A stretch of 7,260 bases of DNA from Methylorubrum extorquens. GTDB taxonomy: Bacteria; Pseudomonadota; Alphaproteobacteria; Rhizobiales; Beijerinckiaceae. The stretch spans positions 1 through 7,260 of the forward strand of contig JAEUAC010000313.1 in assembly GCA_019695455.1 (NCBI GenBank). Direction: 5' to 3'. Shown here one piece after another: positions 5,069 through 7,260 of the stretch. The translations under genes were made by a program, and so were the position numbers. Under the pieces are notes generated by a model. The model saw only the letters and a program-made list of their open reading frames with translations, did not search any database and was not told the DNA's origin. Numbering within the stretch: the first letter of the stretch is position 1; every line of letters starts with the position of its first letter.

Positions 5069-6055
5069 GTGCCGCGGCAACTCCACGTCGAGATCGAGCG
5101 GTTTCCCGTCGCAGGCCGGTTCACCATCGCGCGCGGCTCGCGCACGGAGATCGTGGTCGTGACGGCGACCATCGAGGAGGACGGGATCCGGGGCCGCGGC
5201 GAATGCGTGCCCTACGGCCGCTACGGCGAGACCGTCGAGGGCGTGGCCGCCCTCGTCGAGAGCCTGCGCGACAGGATCGCGGCGGGCCTCGACCGCCAGG
5301 CCCTGCAGGCCGAGATGCCGGCCGGCGCCGCCCGCAACGCGCTCGACTGCGCGCTCTGGGACCTCGACGCGAAGCGGACGGGCGTGCCGGCCCACGTGAC
5401 GGCCGGCCTCGACCGGATCGCGCCCGTCACGACCGCCTACACGATCAGCCTCGACGCGCCCGCCGCCATGGCGGCCGCCGCCGCCAAGGCCGCGGCCCGG
5501 CCCATCCTCAAGATCAAGCTCGGCGCCCCGGAGGGCGATCTCGAGCGGATCGCGGCCATCCGCGAGGCGGTGCCGGACGCGACCATCTTCGCCGACGCGA
5601 ACGAGGGCTGGACGGAGCAGAACCTCGACGCCCATCTGGCGGCCTGCGCGGCCGCGGGCGTCGCGCTCGTCGAGCAGCCCGTCCCGGCCGACCGCGACGC
5701 GCTCCTGGCGGGACGGCACCGGCCGGTCCCGGTCTGCGCCGACGAGAGCGTCCACGACCGGCACGGCCTCGAGGCGCTCGTCGGGCGCTACGACGCGATC
5801 AACATCAAGCTCGACAAGACCGGCGGGCTCACGGAGGCGCTGGCCCTCGCGGGCGAGGCGGACCGGCTCGGCCTCGGCATCATGGTGGGCTGCATGCTGG
5901 GCACGTCGCTCGCCATGGCGCCCGCCATGCTGGTCACGCCGCGCGCCCGGTTCGTCGATCTCGACGGACCGCTCCTCCTGGCGCGCGAGCGGGACGTCAC
6001 GCTGCGCTACGACGGCAGCATCGTCCATCCACCGGCATCGGCGCTCTGGGGTTGA
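5069..6055 (+). CDS. dgcA: Enolase-superfamily racemase/epimerase (N-acetyl-D-Glu racemase DgcA / L-Ala-D/L-Glu epimerase type)
   Basis: Predicted cytoplasmic Mg-dependent enzyme of 328 residues, the normal length for the muconate-lactonizing subgroup. An N-terminal capping domain (about 1-110, with RGECVPYGRYGET at 43-55) precedes a TIM barrel. Catalytic residues are all visible: KIKLG with the K148-x-K150 pair, metal ligands Asp176 (DANEGW), Glu202 (VEQP) and Asp225 (CADES), and the opposite base Lys247 in NIKLDKTGG. A DLD motif (D297-x-D299) matches the DxD that binds the substrate amino group in Bacillus dipeptide epimerase. That points to L-Ala-D/L-Glu epimerisation in murein peptide recycling. 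Close alphaproteobacterial relatives are named DgcA, N-acetyl-D-Glu racemase, usually beside dgcN, which is absent here. The two substrates cannot be separated from sequence. The GTG start has a good Shine-Dalgarno. The next gene follows after 31 bp and may be cotranscribed. Confidence 0.9.
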   Translation: MPRQLHVEIERFPVAGRFTIARGSRTEIVVVTATIEEDGIRGRGECVPYGRYGETVEGVAALVESLRDRIAAGLDRQALQAEMPAGAARNALDCALWDLDAKRTGVPAHVTAGLDRIAPVTTAYTISLDAPAAMAAAAAKAAARPILKIKLGAPEGDLERIAAIREAVPDATIFADANEGWTEQNLDAHLAACAAAGVALVEQPVPADRDALLAGRHRPVPVCADESVHDRHGLEALVGRYDAINIKLDKTGGLTEALALAGEADRLGLGIMVGCMLGTSLAMAPAMLVTPRARFVDLDGPLLLARERDVTLRYDGSIVHPPASALWG

Positions 6056-6086
6056 CGCGCCCGGCCACGACGGCCTGAGTGGCGCC

Positions 6087-6839
6087 ATGACCGAGGATCC
6101 GTCCCTCCCGGCCATCGAGCGCGATTTCGATGCCATCGAGGCCGCCGTCATGCAGACGGAGCGGGGCCGCTGGTTCCTGGCGGAGTACGGCCGTCGCAAC
6201 CGCGTCGCGGATACGCAGCTTCTCCTGTCCGCGATCTCCCGGCTCGGCGAGGCGGTCGGCGAACCCGGGGCGCCGCGCTCCGGCGTCGCGACGCCGGAGC
6301 CGGCGGAGGATGGCTGTCCTGAGCTCGAGCGCGCGCTCGGCACCGCCCGCACGGCGCTCGCCATCGATCCCTTCGACGCGACCCTGCCGCTGTCGCGGCT
6401 GTTCGGCCGCATGCTCCGCGTCTCCCGCAGCGCCGCGACCGACATGCTCGACGCCGTCGAGCGCGTGCAGGAGGCCGCCTGGAACCTGCGGGAAGCCGGC
6501 GCCGATCCCGTGCATTGCGAGGAGCTGGAGAGCTGCGCCGCCCGCATCCTGCAGGCCGCGGCCGAGGGCACGGTCACGGAGGCCCGCGGCAACGCCGTGC
6601 GGGACGCGATCCTGGCCGTGGAGGAACGCCTGGACGCCATGCGGCGCAATCGCCTGGGCCTTCCGGAGCCGGACCCGGCATCCGAGCCGGACGCCGACGG
6701 CGGAGGGGAGCCGGCCGACCGGCCCGAGCCGGTCCCGACGGCATCCGACCCGGTCGCGGACGCGGTCCAGGCGATCCCGCCCTCGCTCGCGGCCATCGAC
6801 GCGATCGACTTCCGCCAGCGCCTGAAGCTTTTCACCTGA
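6087..6839 (+). CDS. Conserved-looking helical protein of unknown function
   Basis: A 250-residue soluble protein without signal peptide or membrane segment. The N-terminal part (10-55) contains FDAIEAAVMQTERGRWFLAE, then YGRRNRVADTQLLLSAISRL. This is a helical block I recall from uncharacterised Rhizobiales proteins. A variable Pro/Gly/Glu linker (56-78) follows, then a second helical region (79-190) with AAWNLREAGADPVHCEELES and AVRDAILAVEERLDAMRR. Then comes an acidic Pro-rich linker (192-227) and a short conserved-looking tail ending IDFRQRLKLFT. Helical bundle, disordered linker and short C-terminal motif loosely recall the layout of the CheZ phosphatase, but I see no firm catalytic motif, so no function is assigned. 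ATG at 6087 has only a weak purine stretch (GAGTGG) upstream, so translation may depend on the gene before it. Confidence 0.85.
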   Translation: MTEDPSLPAIERDFDAIEAAVMQTERGRWFLAEYGRRNRVADTQLLLSAISRLGEAVGEPGAPRSGVATPEPAEDGCPELERALGTARTALAIDPFDATLPLSRLFGRMLRVSRSAATDMLDAVERVQEAAWNLREAGADPVHCEELESCAARILQAAAEGTVTEARGNAVRDAILAVEERLDAMRRNRLGLPEPDPASEPDADGGGEPADRPEPVPTASDPVADAVQAIPPSLAAIDAIDFRQRLKLFT

Positions 6840-6957
6840 TTAACCTCTCGCGCACCATAAGGAGCCCGTCCCGACCGGCCGCTCCCGGTCGCCGCCCGAG
6901 GTCGCGTCCTTGGCTCGCTCCGCCCTTGCCGCCGCCCCTCTCCTGGAGGCCGCGCCC
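6840..6957. other. 118-bp gap before the transporter gene, with a small hairpin
   Basis: CGACCGG (6872-6878) pairs perfectly with CCGGTCG (6885-6891) around a 6-base loop; no T-run follows, so terminator function is doubtful. An AAGGAG at 6858-6863 has no start codon at a usable distance. The AT-richer stretch around 6837-6860 (TGATTAACC, CCATAAG) could hold a promoter for the transporter, but no good -35/-10 pair stands out. Confidence 0.35.
6945..6949 (+). promoter_or_regulatory. Ribosome binding site of the transporter gene
   Basis: GGAGG lies 8 bases before the GTG at 6958, the strongest Shine-Dalgarno match in the window, and supports that start. A TTG at 6910 in the same frame, with GAGG 8 bases upstream, is the alternative. 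Confidence 0.65.
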
Positions 6958-7260
6958 GTGAACCCGCTCCTCGGCATCGTCCTGAAGGTGCTCTCCGCGC
7001 TCGCCTTCACGATCATGTCGGCCGGCATCAAGCGCGTCGGCTCGGACTATCCGACGGGCGAGATCGTGTTCTTCCGCTCGGCCTTCGCCATCCTGCCGCT
7101 CGTCGTCTGGCTCTCGGTCCGGGGGGACCTCATCCGGGCGGTCCGGACGTCCGACCTCAAGGGGCACGTCCTGCGCGGCATCGTCGGCAGCTGCGGCATG
7201 TTCGCGGGCTTCGTCGCCCTCTCCTACCTGCCGCTCTCGGACGCGGTCGTGATAGGCTAC
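6958..7260 (+). CDS. DMT-family (EamA) transporter, 5' part
   Basis: The first 101 codons of an inner-membrane transporter of the drug/metabolite superfamily, cut by the window end; complete members have about 280-310 residues and ten membrane helices. Visible helices are about residues 3-22, 34-53 and 70-90, with a fourth beginning near 93. Family features are the helix 2 lead-in PTGEIVFFRSAFAILPL (32-48), the polar loop with basic residues, the RGIVGSCGMFAGFVALSYLP stretch (73-92) and the PLSDAVVIGY start of helix 4. The family includes exporters of amino acids, metabolites and drugs, and the substrate cannot be read from this part. GTG at 6958 is preferred for its GGAGG site; TTG at 6910 would add 16 residues. 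The 118-bp gap from the preceding gene suggests its own promoter, without a clear link to the upstream enzyme. Confidence 0.9.
   Translation, partial: MNPLLGIVLKVLSALAFTIMSAGIKRVGSDYPTGEIVFFRSAFAILPLVVWLSVRGDLIRAVRTSDLKGHVLRGIVGSCGMFAGFVALSYLPLSDAVVIGY

Noticed and set aside
4991..6835. In-frame upstream extension of mlaE, giving a 997-residue open frame on the minus strand
   Set aside because: The added part is antisense to the dgcA-like and helical-protein genes, is Arg/Ser/Ala-rich with no domain, and lacks a plausible start. Stop-free antisense frames are expected at this G/C level.
6832..7167. Minus-strand open frame opposite the transporter start
   Set aside because: The plus strand encodes clear DMT-family membrane helices; the minus frame is Arg/Glu/Asp-rich with no recognisable feature.

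Overview
This is very GC-rich DNA from an alphaproteobacterium, most likely of the order Hyphomicrobiales (Rhizobiales) and possibly Methylobacterium or a relative. The reasons are the strong G/C bias at third codon positions, the layout of the lipid-transport operon, the enolase-superfamily racemase/epimerase, a helical protein of a type I associate with this order, and the style of the intergenic palindromes. The genus is an inference from recall; no marker gene is present.

Layout. Positions 1-489 (+) hold the 3' end of an unrecognised gene with an Ala/Pro-rich linker and a charged helical C-terminus. Positions 490-1042 form a non-coding gap between two convergent 3' ends. It holds a terminator-like hairpin, a perfect 16-bp hairpin, a diverged second copy of that hairpin element, and a different palindromic repeat. 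Positions 1043-4990 (-) are a tight four-gene operon, transcribed right to left. It encodes an MlaE-type permease with a fused N-terminal STAS domain, an MlaF-type ATPase, a long single-MCE MlaD-type protein and a PqiC-like auxiliary lipoprotein. The cistrons are separated by about 2 bp or overlap. A short divergent control region (4991-5068) separates this operon from a rightward set of genes: a DgcA / L-Ala-D/L-Glu epimerase-like enzyme (5069-6055), a 250-residue helical protein of unknown function (6087-6839), and the start of a DMT/EamA transporter (6958 to the window end).

How the genes work together. The minus-strand operon should build an inner-membrane ABC complex that moves phospholipids or other hydrophobic molecules between the membranes. 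STAS-MlaE and MlaF form the motor. The MCE protein carries a helical tail of about 300 residues, which may form a channel. The lipoprotein probably anchors the far end at the outer membrane. No mlaC, separate mlaB or mlaA is in the window, so the architecture looks closer to Pqi or Mce systems than to E. coli Mla. The plus-strand enzyme probably acts on cell-wall-derived or N-acylated D-Glu compounds; its two downstream neighbours have no evident functional link to it.

I found no clearly new system. The most interesting items are the needle-like MCE protein paired with a PqiC-like lipoprotein, the repeat cluster at 490-1042, and the uncharacterised protein at 6087-6839. No rRNA, tRNA, CRISPR array, transposase or phage gene was seen.
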